A DNA stretch of 17,730 nt, from positions 1 to 17,730 of the forward strand of contig DDBP01000146.1 in the NCBI GenBank assembly GCA_002332795.1, given 5' to 3'. The notes under the pieces were generated by a model that did not search any database, had not been told where the DNA came from, and worked only from the letters and a program-made list of their open reading frames with translations. Positions within the stretch are counted from its first letter, which is position 1. Every line of letters starts with the position of its first letter. The translations under genes and the position numbers were made by a program. This document shows positions 1-7,932 of this stretch, one piece after another. Source of the stretch: Anaerolineales bacterium UBA2029. Lineage in GTDB: Bacteria; Chloroflexota; Anaerolineae; Aggregatilineales; Aggregatilineaceae.

Positions 1-34
1 CGCCGCGCGGGAGAAGGGGTTGGGGGATGAGGGC
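1..34. repeat. Edge of low-complexity intergenic repeat
   Basis: The first bases are a G-run-rich stretch built from gggagaagg, ggttgggg and gatgagggc. It resembles one arm of the dispersed inverted intergenic repeats common in Chloroflexota and other GC-rich genomes. Only one arm lies inside the window, so neither the palindrome nor its copy number can be seen. No coding signal overlaps it. Confidence 0.35.
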
Positions 35-91
35 CATCCGGCGCACCAAAGTCACTGACAACCTTTGCACGCACCCGGCGGTGACTTTTGT

Positions 92-120
92 TTGACCCGC
101 CTGCTCCCTTGTGTTACGAT
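92..120 (+). promoter_or_regulatory. Sigma-70-type promoter of the molybdenum hydroxylase operon
   Basis: TTGACC (92-97) and TACGAT (115-120) are separated by exactly 17 bases, close to the vegetative consensus and the best promoter match noticed in the window. Transcription would start near 127 and give a leader of roughly 138 bases before the first start codon at 265. Confidence 0.6.
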
Positions 121-126
121 CACCGA

Positions 127-264
127 CAAGAAACTTGTTTACCTCTGGCTGGAGGTCGCTCATGCCGGGTCGGGCATGGCGGCGTTGGGCATCCTCGCCC
201 ACCGAAAAGTGCCTTCAGTCGCCATCACCGCACGAAGAGGCGCGTTGCGCACGGATAGAAACCC
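127..264 (+). promoter_or_regulatory. Hairpin-containing 5' leader of the hydroxylase operon
   Basis: Two small adjacent hairpins are visible: ACCTC (141-145) with GAGGT (152-156), and CATGCC (161-166) with GGCATG (173-178). The rest is not coding in a convincing frame, because frame +1 is closed by TAG at 256-258 just before the ATG at 265. No clear Shine-Dalgarno sequence precedes that ATG. A ligand-responsive leader, for instance molybdenum-cofactor sensing, is possible, but I could not match it to a known riboswitch consensus. Confidence 0.3.
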
Positions 265-1179
265 ATGGCCCTTTGGAAGCATTACTACACCCCTGCAACG
301 GTTGAAGAAGCGTTGGCGTTGCTGCGCACGTATCAGGGCGGCGCCCGTGTGATCGCCGGCGGCACCGACTTGCTGCTGGACATCAAGCAAGGGCATCTGC
401 CCCGCCCCGAAGCGCTGGTGGACATCACCCGCATTCCGGGGATGAGCGATCTGCGCCAGGAAGAGGACGAATTCTACCTGGGCGCGGCGGTGACACACGC
501 GCAGATCGTGGATTCGCCTGTGCTGGCGGCGCGGGCTACCTGCCTGGTGGAAAGCTGCGGCGTGGTCGGCGGGCCGCAGGTGCGCAACGTGGGCACCATC
601 GGCGGCAACGTGGCACACGCCCTGCCCGCTGGCGACGGCACGACCTCGTTGATCGCCCTGGACGCGACGGCAGACGTGGTGCTGAGCGGTGTACGGCAGT
701 GGTTGCCGCTAGGCGAACTTTTCGTCGGGCCGGGGGAGTCGCGCCTGGATCAGACGCGCGATCTGCTGATCGGCTTTCGCTTCCGGCTGTGCGGCCCACA
801 CGAGGGAACCGCCTTCAAACGGATCATGCGCCCGCAGGGGGTGGCGTTGCCCATCCTGGGCTGCGCGGTGTGGGTGCGGCTGGACGAGTCCGGCGAGCAC
901 TACGCGGACGCGCGCATCTGCATCGGGCCGGTGAGCAAAGTACCTGCGCGGGCGCAGGCCGTCGAAGAAGCGTTGCGCGGACAGCCCGTCGGCGCGGCAG
1001 CCGTCGAGCGGGCGGTGACCGTCGCCCGGCAGACGTTGCATCCGCGCACCAGCAAGTACCGCGCTACGGCGGAGTATCGCCAGGAGATGATCGAAGTATT
1101 GCTGCGGCGCGTGTTGCCGCTGGCCGCTGAGCGCGCCCGCACCGGCGAGGCGATCCCCGAAGGCGTGGGGATGGAGTGA
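265..1179 (+). CDS. Molybdenum hydroxylase FAD-binding subunit (CoxM/XdhB/YgfM family)
   Basis: 304 residues. This is the medium subunit of a xanthine-dehydrogenase-family enzyme. It holds FAD and passes electrons from the iron-sulfur clusters to the final acceptor in the cytoplasm. Both FAD pyrophosphate-binding motifs are present: AGGTDL at residues 31-36 and TIGGN at 111-115, followed by PAGD near 121. The N-terminal part fits the PCMH-type FAD domain and the C-terminal part fits the CO-dehydrogenase flavoprotein C-terminal domain. Length is normal for the family. The start is fixed by an in-frame TAG nine bases upstream. The next gene encodes the fused Fe-S/Mo subunit, which together with this one makes a complete enzyme. 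The pairing resembles E. coli ygfM-ygfN. The substrate (a purine, another N-heterocycle or an aldehyde) cannot be read from sequence. Confidence 0.9.
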   Translation: MALWKHYYTPATVEEALALLRTYQGGARVIAGGTDLLLDIKQGHLPRPEALVDITRIPGMSDLRQEEDEFYLGAAVTHAQIVDSPVLAARATCLVESCGVVGGPQVRNVGTIGGNVAHALPAGDGTTSLIALDATADVVLSGVRQWLPLGELFVGPGESRLDQTRDLLIGFRFRLCGPHEGTAFKRIMRPQGVALPILGCAVWVRLDESGEHYADARICIGPVSKVPARAQAVEEALRGQPVGAAAVERAVTVARQTLHPRTSKYRATAEYRQEMIEVLLRRVLPLAAERARTGEAIPEGVGME

Positions 1180-1192
1180 AGAAGTGATCAGT

Positions 1193-1543
1193 GATCAGTT
1201 TACAGTGATCAGTTTACAGTGGTCAGTTTTTGGCGGCTGGCGCAGTCAGGAGTTCCGGCATCACTGACGATTGATCTACCGATCAGTTTACAGTGATCAG
1301 TTTACAGTGGTCAGTTTTTGGCGGCTGGCACAGACAGGTGTTCCGGCATCACTGAGGGCTGATCGACCGATCATTTACAGTGATCAGTTTACAGTGGTCA
1401 GTTTTTGGCGGCTGGCGCAGTCAGGAGTTCCGGCATCACTGATGGCTGATCGACCGATCAGTTTACAGTGGTCAGTTTACAGTGGTCAGTTTTTGGCGAC
1501 TGGCGCGGACAGGTGTTCCGGCATCACTGACGATTGATCTACC
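1193..1543. repeat. Four tandem copies of an 88-bp repeat
   Basis: The units are 1193-1280, 1281-1368, 1369-1455 (one base deleted) and 1456-1543. Each begins with two copies of a 14-base subrepeat of the form GATCAGTTTACAGT, followed by GGTCAGTTTTTGG and a GC-richer part containing gttccggcatcactga. Units differ by a few substitutions in block-like patterns: units 2 and 4 share gacaggtg, units 1 and 3 share agtcaggag. Some junctions form a small palindrome, CTGATCG-AC-CGATCAG. An open frame of 88 codons crosses the array, but an 88-base period cannot hold a frame, so it is not a gene. The array fills the gap between the two hydroxylase genes. Confidence 0.95.
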
Positions 1544-1606
1544 GACAACTGATCACTGATCACTGTAAAACTGATCACTGATAACTGTTCACTGACAACT
1601 GACAAC
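1544..1606. repeat. Degenerate heptamer tract, inverse of the array ends
   Basis: This tract consists of ACTGATC, ACTGTAA, ACTGATA, ACTGTTC and ACTGACA heptads. They are reverse complements of the GATCAGT/TACAGTG heptads at the start of each 88-bp unit, so the array is flanked by imperfect inverted sequence and could close into a long stem. The tract ends just before AAAAGGG (about 1608-1614), which serves as ribosome-binding site for the gene at 1623. Confidence 0.75.
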
Positions 1607-1622
1607 TAAAAGGGTACCTTCG

Positions 1623-4430
1623 ATGAGCAAATTACTCCTCACTGTCAACGACACACCCTATGATCTGGACGTACCCGAATCGCGCACGCTGGCGCAGGTG
1701 CTGCGCTACGACCTGGGCCTGACCGGCACCAAGATTGGCTGCGAAGAGGCGGAATGTGGCCTGTGCACGGTGCTGGTAGATGGCACGCCGGTTGATTCCT
1801 GCCTCTACCCCGCCTTCAAGGCGCAGGGTGCGCGCATCACCACCATCGAGGGGCTGGCGCGTGATGGCGAACTGCATCCGCTACAGAAGGCGTTCGTCGA
1901 GCATGGGGCGGTGCAGTGTGGCTTCTGCACGCCCGGCCTGATCATGACCGCCAAAGCCCTGCTCGACCGCAACCCGAACCCGTCCGAACACGACATCAAG
2001 GTCGCGCTCAAGGACACGCTGTGTCGCTGCACTGGCTATGTGAGCGTCATCCGCGCCATTCAGTCGGCGGCGCGCGAATTGCGCGGCGAAGAGCCGCTGC
2101 CCTGGCCCGGCGTGCCGACCATCCCGCCGCTCAAGGCCGTTGGGCAGCCGGTGCCGCCGCAGGAAGTCGTGGACAAGGTAACCGGTCGCGCGAAATTCGC
2201 CGACGACTATACCTTCCCCGGCATGTTGATCGGGCGGACGCTGCGGGCGGCTTACCCGCACGCCCGCATCAAGCGCATAGATACCAGCAAGGCCAAAGCC
2301 CTGCCGGGCGTATGCGCGGTGCTGACTCACCAGGACGTGCCCGGTCAGAACCGGCACGGCCTGATCTACGCCGACTGGCCGGTGTTGTGCGACGACAAGG
2401 TGCGCTACATGGGCGACGCAGTGGCCATTGTCGCCGCCGAAGACGCCGACATCGCCGCGCGCGCTCTGGAACTGATCGAAGTGGACTACGAGCCGTTGCC
2501 AGTAGTGGCCGATCCGGAATACGCGCATTCGCCGGAAGCGCCGCTGGTACACGAGGAATGGGAGACGGGCAACCTGCTCAAGCACATCAAGGTGCGGCAT
2601 GGCGATGTGGAGCAGGGGTTCGCCGAGTCCGACGTGATCATCGAGCGCGAATACCGCACGCCGACGGTCGAACACGCCTTCATGGAGCCGGAGTGCTCGA
2701 TCGCCGTGCCCGCCGGCTACGACGCCGAACACCCCAAGCTGACGATCTACGTCGGCTCGCAGATTCCCTATGAAGATCGCCGGCAGGTAGCCGCTGCGCT
2801 GGGCCTGCCGGAAGAGCAGGTGCGTGTGCGCGGCACGCTGATCGGCGGCGGATTCGGCGGCAAGGAAGACATCGCTGGGCAGATTCACGCGGCCATGCTG
2901 GCTCAGGCGACGGGTCGCCCGGTGAAGATGCTCTATACCCGCCAGGAATCGCTGCTGTTCCATCCCAAGCGCCATGCGACGATCATCCGCATCAAGACCG
3001 GCGCGAAACGCGATGGCACGCTGATGGCGGTGCAGGCTACGCTCTACGGCGACGCGGGGGCGTATGCCAGCCTGTCCGACAAGGTGATGACCCGCGCCAC
3101 CACACACGCGACTGGCCCCTACGTGGTGCCGCACGCCAAAATTGACTGCTACGCCATGTACACCAACAACCCGCCGTCGGGGGCGTTCCGCGGCTTCGGC
3201 GTCACACAGTCGGCCTTCGCCGTCGAACAGAACATGGACCTGGTCGCCGAGGCGCTGGGTATGGACCCGGTCGAATTCCGGCGCAAGAACGCGCAGCGCG
3301 TGGGGGCCACTACCGCCACCGGTCAGTTGCTGCGCGAGAGCGTGGGACTGCTGCAAACCATCGAGCGCGTCGAGCGCGACATGCGCGGCGACGGGGCGAA
3401 TTTCCGCTGGGGCTGGCGCGAGGGCACCAAAGCCTATGGCTGGGGCGTCGCCTGCGCCTATAAGAATACAGGGCTGGGCGGCGGCGCGCCGGATCGCGCA
3501 ACCGCGGAGGTGGAAGTCTTCCCGAATTCGACCGCCGAAGTGCGCATCTCGTCCGCGGACATGGGGCAGGGCCTCAGCGTCGTGCTGGCGCAGGTGACCG
3601 CCGAAGAACTCGGTCTGCCAGTCGAGCGGGTGCGCGTGCTGCTCTCCGATACCGATCTGACGCCCGACGGCGGCCCGACGACCGCCTCGCGGCAGACGTT
3701 CATGAGCGGCAACGCGGCCCGACACGCCGCCATTACCATGCGTCAGGCGCTGGCCGCTGTCGCCGCCGAACGACTGGGCGTTTCTCCCGAACGAATCCAG
3801 TTCGAGGATGGTCACCTGCGGCACAACGGTTCGTCGGTGGAGATCGGTCAGGTGGTCACCTGGATGCGCGAACAGGGTCAGGAAGCCAGGGCGCGCTACG
3901 TCTACGATGCGCCCAAGACGCAACCGCTGGGCACGGGCGGCGATATGCACTTCGCCTTCTCCTACGCCACGCAGGCGGCGTTGGTCGAGGTAGACCTGGA
4001 GACCGGCGCGGTGAAGGTGCTGAAGGTCATCGCTGCCAACGACGTGGGGCGCGCCATCAACCCCAAGACGCTGGAAGGGCAGGTCGAAGGGGGGATCGTG
4101 ATGGCGATGGGCAACTGCCTGACCGAGGAGTACATCGTCGAGAACGGGGTCCCGTGGTCGGTGCTGTTCTCCCGCTACAAGATTCCCAGCATCAAGCACA
4201 CGCCGCAGGTGATCTCGCACTTCGTGGAGGAACAGGTATCCAGTGGGCCGTTCGGGGCGAAGGGCGTCGGCGAAATCACCTCGATCAACACCATGCCCGC
4301 CATCGCCAACGCCATTTACCACGCGACCGGCGTGCGGGTGTACCGCGTCCCGGTCGATCAGGATGCCCTGTTGCGCGCGCTGAAGGCCGGTGCGACCGAG
4401 GTACACTCCACCTGGCACGATGTGAAGTGA
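1623..4430 (+). CDS. Fused [2Fe-2S] / molybdopterin-binding hydroxylase subunit (xanthine dehydrogenase family, XdhD/YgfN-like)
   Basis: 935 residues. It is the catalytic subunit of a molybdenum hydroxylase with the small Fe-S subunit fused at its N-terminus. Residues 1-155 carry both [2Fe-2S] clusters: C40, C45, C48, C60 (plant-ferredoxin type) and C99, C102, C134, C136 (alpha-helical type). From about residue 170 the aldehyde-oxidase/xanthine-dehydrogenase a/b hammerhead begins, followed by the molybdopterin domains. Visible motifs are GGGFGGKED near 408, AFRGFG near 520 and the catalytic glutamate in GAKGVGE near residue 884. AFRGFG, rather than a VAYRCSFR loop, excludes form I CO dehydrogenase. 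AAAAGGG upstream supports the start. The length and fusion match E. coli XdhD (about 956 residues). No cofactor-maturation or selenium gene is visible nearby. The exact substrate is unknown. Confidence 0.92.
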   Translation: MSKLLLTVNDTPYDLDVPESRTLAQVLRYDLGLTGTKIGCEEAECGLCTVLVDGTPVDSCLYPAFKAQGARITTIEGLARDGELHPLQKAFVEHGAVQCGFCTPGLIMTAKALLDRNPNPSEHDIKVALKDTLCRCTGYVSVIRAIQSAARELRGEEPLPWPGVPTIPPLKAVGQPVPPQEVVDKVTGRAKFADDYTFPGMLIGRTLRAAYPHARIKRIDTSKAKALPGVCAVLTHQDVPGQNRHGLIYADWPVLCDDKVRYMGDAVAIVAAEDADIAARALELIEVDYEPLPVVADPEYAHSPEAPLVHEEWETGNLLKHIKVRHGDVEQGFAESDVIIEREYRTPTVEHAFMEPECSIAVPAGYDAEHPKLTIYVGSQIPYEDRRQVAAALGLPEEQVRVRGTLIGGGFGGKEDIAGQIHAAMLAQATGRPVKMLYTRQESLLFHPKRHATIIRIKTGAKRDGTLMAVQATLYGDAGAYASLSDKVMTRATTHATGPYVVPHAKIDCYAMYTNNPPSGAFRGFGVTQSAFAVEQNMDLVAEALGMDPVEFRRKNAQRVGATTATGQLLRESVGLLQTIERVERDMRGDGANFRWGWREGTKAYGWGVACAYKNTGLGGGAPDRATAEVEVFPNSTAEVRISSADMGQGLSVVLAQVTAEELGLPVERVRVLLSDTDLTPDGGPTTASRQTFMSGNAARHAAITMRQALAAVAAERLGVSPERIQFEDGHLRHNGSSVEIGQVVTWMREQGQEARARYVYDAPKTQPLGTGGDMHFAFSYATQAALVEVDLETGAVKVLKVIAANDVGRAINPKTLEGQVEGGIVMAMGNCLTEEYIVENGVPWSVLFSRYKIPSIKHTPQVISHFVEEQVSSGPFGAKGVGEITSINTMPAIANAIYHATGVRVYRVPVDQDALLRALKAGATEVHSTWHDVK

Positions 4431-4469
4431 GAAACGGGGCAGGGCGGACTTCCTGCACGAGCCAACGCA

Positions 4470-4494
4470 AAAGGGCAGCCTGGCGCTGCCCTTT
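4470..4494. terminator. Bidirectional intrinsic terminator
   Basis: AAAGGGCAGC (4470-4479) pairs perfectly with GCTGCCCTTT (4485-4494) around a 5-base loop. GTTTTC follows on the plus strand and TTTTG on the minus strand. It sits between the convergent hydroxylase operon and the membrane-protein gene, so it can end both transcripts. Confidence 0.85.
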
Positions 4495-4518
4495 GTTTTC
4501 CTGTGTCTTGGTGGCCGG

Positions 4519-6000
4519 TCACCAGTCTTCGTCGAAACCGGTGAAGCCTTCGGGCAGGTTGTCCAGGCCTGGCGGCGATGGCTCGGACAGGAGCACCATT
4601 TCGGGCATGGCGGGGATTACCACGGATGGCGCAGCCGCCCCGCCGAAGCGCGAGCCGAGCAACCCCGACTCCTGGATCAGCAGGCGTCCGTACATGGCGA
4701 CTGCGCCCACTCCGGCCAGCGCCGTGATCAGTTCCAGCATCAGTCCCATGGCTGGCAGCGGGAGATTGGTCAGCGAGGCATAGGTAACCGCGCCCAGGGC
4801 CAGCATCCCCAGCCAGCGCCGGAATTCGCCCAGCCCGCTGACGCGCAGCACGTAGCGATAGACCAGTTGCCCGATCACGAAGCTGATCACCACCCGTCCC
4901 ATGAAAAAGAGCAGGAAGGTGAAACCCGCCACCATGCTGCCGGTGACCAGCAGCACGCCGACGCCGGTCAACAGAGTGAGCGCCCCCAGACCGATCGTAT
5001 AGAGCACGCCGACCACGATCAGGCCGACGACCAGCACCACGATCACCAGAGGGATGGACAGCATGAAGGTCGCCAGTCCCCAGCCAACGGCGGGGATCGT
5101 CCGCCGCCGCACCTGGAGCGCCGGTTGGCGCACCACGTTGGGCACCAGACGCAAAGCGACCGCGCCCAGGATCACCAGAGACAGCACGTCGCGCACCACC
5201 GCCACGATGTATTCGCGCAGCAGTTCGGCGGCATCGTCGGGTTGCGCAACCTTGGTGATGTCTGGCTGCCCACCGATGCGTTCGAAGCGCACGCGGCCCT
5301 GTACCACGCCGGGCGGAATCTCCGCCTGTGTCACCGAGCGATAGGCCACGTCGTGCTCGATCAGCGCTCCTGGCGCAATGTGCAGCCCTGGATTCTCGAA
5401 AGACAGATCGTAGAAAGGCAGGTCGGGCACGTCGGCGCTGCGGCGGGCATCGCCTACCTCGGCATCCACCCGCCCAACCACCACCCCCTCGATGAGCAGC
5501 GCTTCACCGCCGAAGTCAATGTCTCCGCCCACAGTGCCTGCTACCCGTGCCTGATAGCCGTACACCAGCAGGTCGCCGGGCAGCACGGCGTCCTTTTGGA
5601 TTTCCGCGTTGAGCGCCACTGCCATCAGGTCAATGCGCGGATCGGTGAAGCGTGCCACGTCGCCGATGATGGCCGTCAGGCCAAAGAAGTGCATGTCGTC
5701 GCCGACGGCCCCTTCGACCAGCAGTCGCCCGCCGCCCACCCACAGGTCGCCGGTGACACGGCTGCCGCGGTGCAGCGTGATCTCCGCCGCCACGCCAATG
5801 AGATCGCCTTCGATGGTGCCGTAGACATCCAGGATGCGGCAGAAGAAGTAGAAGTCCTCGACGATGTAGTCGTCCGGCCCCACCTCGCAGCGATCCCCAC
5901 GCATCCCGTCCGATGCCTCGACCTGCCCGACCACGCCGAGCAGGAGAAGCGCCATCAGCAGGATCAATAGCTTTCGTTTGCGCCTGGCCAGTTGATGCAT
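4519..6000 (-). CDS. Exported bactofilin-like repeat protein with C-terminal membrane helices
   Basis: 493 residues from the ATG at 6000. The frame is open to a TTG at 6081, but the ATG gives a clean signal peptide: RRKRK then LLILLMALLLL, with likely cleavage after VEA at residue 29. Residues about 45-220 hold repeats such as GTIEGDLIG, SRVTGDLWVG and GAVGDDMHF, the G-x-GD ladder typical of polymer-forming (bactofilin-like) beta-helices. C38 and C53 could form a disulfide. From about 285 to 455 there are roughly five to six hydrophobic helices. The tail after about 460 is proline-rich and ends acidic. The layout suggests an outward-facing beta-helix on a membrane anchor, perhaps an envelope scaffold. 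No enzymatic motif was seen. It lies downstream of the sirtuin and propeller genes and also has its own candidate promoter. Confidence 0.75.
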   Translation of the reverse strand: MHQLARRKRKLLILLMALLLLGVVGQVEASDGMRGDRCEVGPDDYIVEDFYFFCRILDVYGTIEGDLIGVAAEITLHRGSRVTGDLWVGGGRLLVEGAVGDDMHFFGLTAIIGDVARFTDPRIDLMAVALNAEIQKDAVLPGDLLVYGYQARVAGTVGGDIDFGGEALLIEGVVVGRVDAEVGDARRSADVPDLPFYDLSFENPGLHIAPGALIEHDVAYRSVTQAEIPPGVVQGRVRFERIGGQPDITKVAQPDDAAELLREYIVAVVRDVLSLVILGAVALRLVPNVVRQPALQVRRRTIPAVGWGLATFMLSIPLVIVVLVVGLIVVGVLYTIGLGALTLLTGVGVLLVTGSMVAGFTFLLFFMGRVVISFVIGQLVYRYVLRVSGLGEFRRWLGMLALGAVTYASLTNLPLPAMGLMLELITALAGVGAVAMYGRLLIQESGLLGSRFGGAAAPSVVIPAMPEMVLLSEPSPPGLDNLPEGFTGFDEDW

Positions 6001-6042
6001 CCTCTGTCGTCCAGACCTGCGGGTCGGAAGTGGGCCACCGCT

Positions 6043-6051
6043 ATTGTACCA
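6043..6051 (-). promoter_or_regulatory. Extended -10 promoter for the bactofilin-like gene
   Basis: The minus strand reads TGGTACAAT, an extended -10 (TGn plus TACAAT). It would start transcription near 6036 and leave a leader of about 36 bases to the ATG at 6000. No good -35 lies at normal spacing; a TTGACG is about 10 bases too far upstream. This element supports the ATG over the upstream TTG. Confidence 0.45.
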
Positions 6052-6077
6052 GCGCCTTTCGCTGCACGCCCAAACCG

Positions 6078-7148
6078 TCAACGCGACACGACAATCGCCC
6101 CCAGGTAGCGTTTGTCGGACACGCGCAGTAAGTCGCCGGTCGTCAGGTCGAGCTTGAACGTCCCCCCTGCGCTGGCTTCGGTGAGCAGCAGCGCCGTGTC
6201 GCCATCCGCGAAGGTCAGCGGAACGTAACGCGCCGCCTCCGACGACAGGGCCAGCCGCTGACGGCGCGCCACCACGTCCACCACGATCAGAGCGTAGGGC
6301 GGGCCATTCTCCATGGCGGCGCTGTAGGCGGCCAGCGTGCCACGCTCATTGAGGATGAGATCGCCCGCGCGACGGTATGGCAGGGTTGGCGGCGGCACGA
6401 CGATCTCCGCGCCGCTGGGCACGTCCCACAGGCGCAGGGCAAATGGCCCGCGCCCCTCGGCTCCCTCCAGACGGGCAACCAGCCGACCGTCCGGCGAGGC
6501 TGCCGCGCCGCAAGGGCACAGCGGCTCGCCAGTGAGCGGGACGAACTGATCGTCGGCCAGACTGAATGTGCTGACGTGATGATAGACCTCGAACGACGCC
6601 GGCGCGGGCAATTCCAGTGGATGCGCCGCGTCGTAGACCAGCCGCGTCATCCCCTCGGAGAGCGCCAGCGGCAGCAACATCTGCCCGGCCCCTGGGGTGG
6701 AGATCGGCAACTGGCGCAGGTCACTGCCGTCGGCGCGGGCCACGTACACCGCCGATATCCCCTGCGCGTTGACCTCGACCCAGGCCACGGCCTGGCCGTC
6801 CGCGGAAGCGACCCAACGCACCTGCTGGGTCTCTACGCCGCGCCGGATGAAAGGGTGCGGTTGCAGGGTGCCGTCGGCGTTGGCGCGCATGATCGCGCCA
6901 GTGCGCTCTTTCTCGTAGAGCACGTAGTCGCCCAGCAGGGTGAAGGCTCGCCCACCCTCCACATTGACCACCGTGCTCAGCCCGCTGAGCGCGTCCAGGA
7001 AGTACAGGCGCGTCATGCCGCTGTCTGGATCGTCGCCGACGAACACGTCCAGGCGGGCAGTCACGCCCTGCCGCGCGCCAGCCGGGGGGACTGTCAGCGC
7101 GGCCAGCGCGATCAACAGTCCGACCAGGAGCGCCGCCCGTTTAGTCAC
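6078..7148 (-). CDS. Secreted beta-propeller-like (TolB/WD40-like) protein
   Basis: 356 residues from a GTG start. The N-terminus is a signal peptide: TKR, then a hydrophobic run, then PPAGARQG with likely cleavage near residue 25-27. The body contains repeated stretches of the form D.....Y.LDA....., ADGTL, SADGQAVAWVEV, ARADGSDLRQL and SPDGRLVARLEG. These match blades of TolB/PD40-type propellers, with the typical S-x-DG-x-x-V/I-A turn. No catalytic motif was noticed. The start overlaps the sirtuin stop by eight bases (GTGACTAA) and is preceded by GGGGGA, so the two are probably translationally coupled. The partner and ligand are unknown. It may report on or bind an extracellular or envelope target together with the downstream membrane protein. 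Confidence 0.7.
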   Translation of the reverse strand: MTKRAALLVGLLIALAALTVPPAGARQGVTARLDVFVGDDPDSGMTRLYFLDALSGLSTVVNVEGGRAFTLLGDYVLYEKERTGAIMRANADGTLQPHPFIRRGVETQQVRWVASADGQAVAWVEVNAQGISAVYVARADGSDLRQLPISTPGAGQMLLPLALSEGMTRLVYDAAHPLELPAPASFEVYHHVSTFSLADDQFVPLTGEPLCPCGAAASPDGRLVARLEGAEGRGPFALRLWDVPSGAEIVVPPPTLPYRRAGDLILNERGTLAAYSAAMENGPPYALIVVDVVARRQRLALSSEAARYVPLTFADGDTALLLTEASAGGTFKLDLTTGDLLRVSDKRYLGAIVVSR

Positions 7149-7932
7149 GGTCTTCGTCCCCCGCCAGCGCGGCGACTACCTGCGGCAATATCACCGCCGA
7201 TGGCCCAGCCAGCCGCCAGTGCGCGATGCGCGTGATGGGCGTGATCGCCGGGTTCACTTCCACGATCAGGACGCCGCTCTCACGGGCCAGGAAGGGCAGG
7301 CTGGCCGCCGGTTGCACTTCCCCCGACGTGCCCACCACCAGCATGACATCGGCCACGCGGCTGAGGTACATGGCGCGTTCCAGTTCGGCGGGGGGCAGCA
7401 TTTCTTCGAACCACACCACTGCCGGTCGCACGTAAGCGCCGCAGTGCGGGCAACGCGGCGGCCCGGCTTCCTCGTCCCAGGTCAGGGTGCTGATGTCTAT
7501 GTAGGTGGGGTCGCCCTGGCAGTTGGCGAAGCATTTGTTGCGCTGAATGTCTCCGTGCAGCGCGATCACGTCGCGGCTGCCCGCCTGCTGATGCAAGCCG
7601 TCAATGTTCTGGGTGATCACCACCACCTTTTCAATGTAGCGTTCCAGCGCCGCGATGGCCAGGTGACCGGCGTTGGGCCTGGCCTGCGCGATCAGCGCGC
7701 GCCGGTGCTGATACCAGTCCCACACCAGCTTGGGGTCGCGGCGGAAACCGCGCGGCGTCGCCAGCCGCTGCGGGTCGTAGCTGGCCCACAGGCCATCGAG
7801 CGCATCGCGAAAGGTTGGGATGCCGCTTTCTTTCGAGACCCCCGCGCCCGTCAGTACCACCAGCAGGCGGCAATCACGCAGCGCCTGCGCCACGGCCCGC
7901 ATCAGATCGGGATGCTGTCCAGACGTGTTCAC
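7141..7932 (-). CDS. Sir2-family NAD-dependent protein deacylase (class III-like sirtuin)
   Basis: 263 residues from a GTG at 7932, chosen because AAAGGAGG lies just upstream. The frame also allows an ATG at 7959 and further upstream, but without such a site. The enzyme removes acyl groups from lysine using NAD, making nicotinamide and O-acyl-ADP-ribose in the cytoplasm. Signature motifs are GAGVSKESGIPTFR (29-42), TQNIDGLH (107-114), the catalytic histidine in LHGD (H126), zinc cysteines C134, C138, C161 and C164, and GTSGEVQPAA (201-210). Y74-x-x-R77 in WYQHRR corresponds to the Tyr/Arg pair of SIRT5 and E. coli CobB that binds succinyl or malonyl lysine. Desuccinylase or demalonylase activity is therefore likely in addition to deacetylation. 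It is first in a three-gene minus-strand run. Confidence 0.93.
   Translation of the reverse strand: MNTSGQHPDLMRAVAQALRDCRLLVVLTGAGVSKESGIPTFRDALDGLWASYDPQRLATPRGFRRDPKLVWDWYQHRRALIAQARPNAGHLAIAALERYIEKVVVITQNIDGLHQQAGSRDVIALHGDIQRNKCFANCQGDPTYIDISTLTWDEEAGPPRCPHCGAYVRPAVVWFEEMLPPAELERAMYLSRVADVMLVVGTSGEVQPAASLPFLARESGVLIVEVNPAITPITRIAHWRLAGPSAVILPQVVAALAGDEDRD

Noticed and set aside
1271..1537. 88-codon open frame through the tandem array
   Set aside because: It exists only because the repeat lacks stops. The 88-base period shifts frame each unit, there is no ribosome-binding site, and the composition is that of the repeat.
1881..4418. 845-codon open frame antisense to the Mo subunit
   Set aside because: It is a shadow of the GC-rich coding strand, rich in His, Arg and Gly without any motif, while the plus strand encodes an unmistakable enzyme.
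6001..6081. TTG start at 6081 for the bactofilin-like gene
   Set aside because: It would overlap the propeller stop and add 27 residues before the signal peptide. The ATG at 6000 gives a clean signal peptide and lies after an extended -10.
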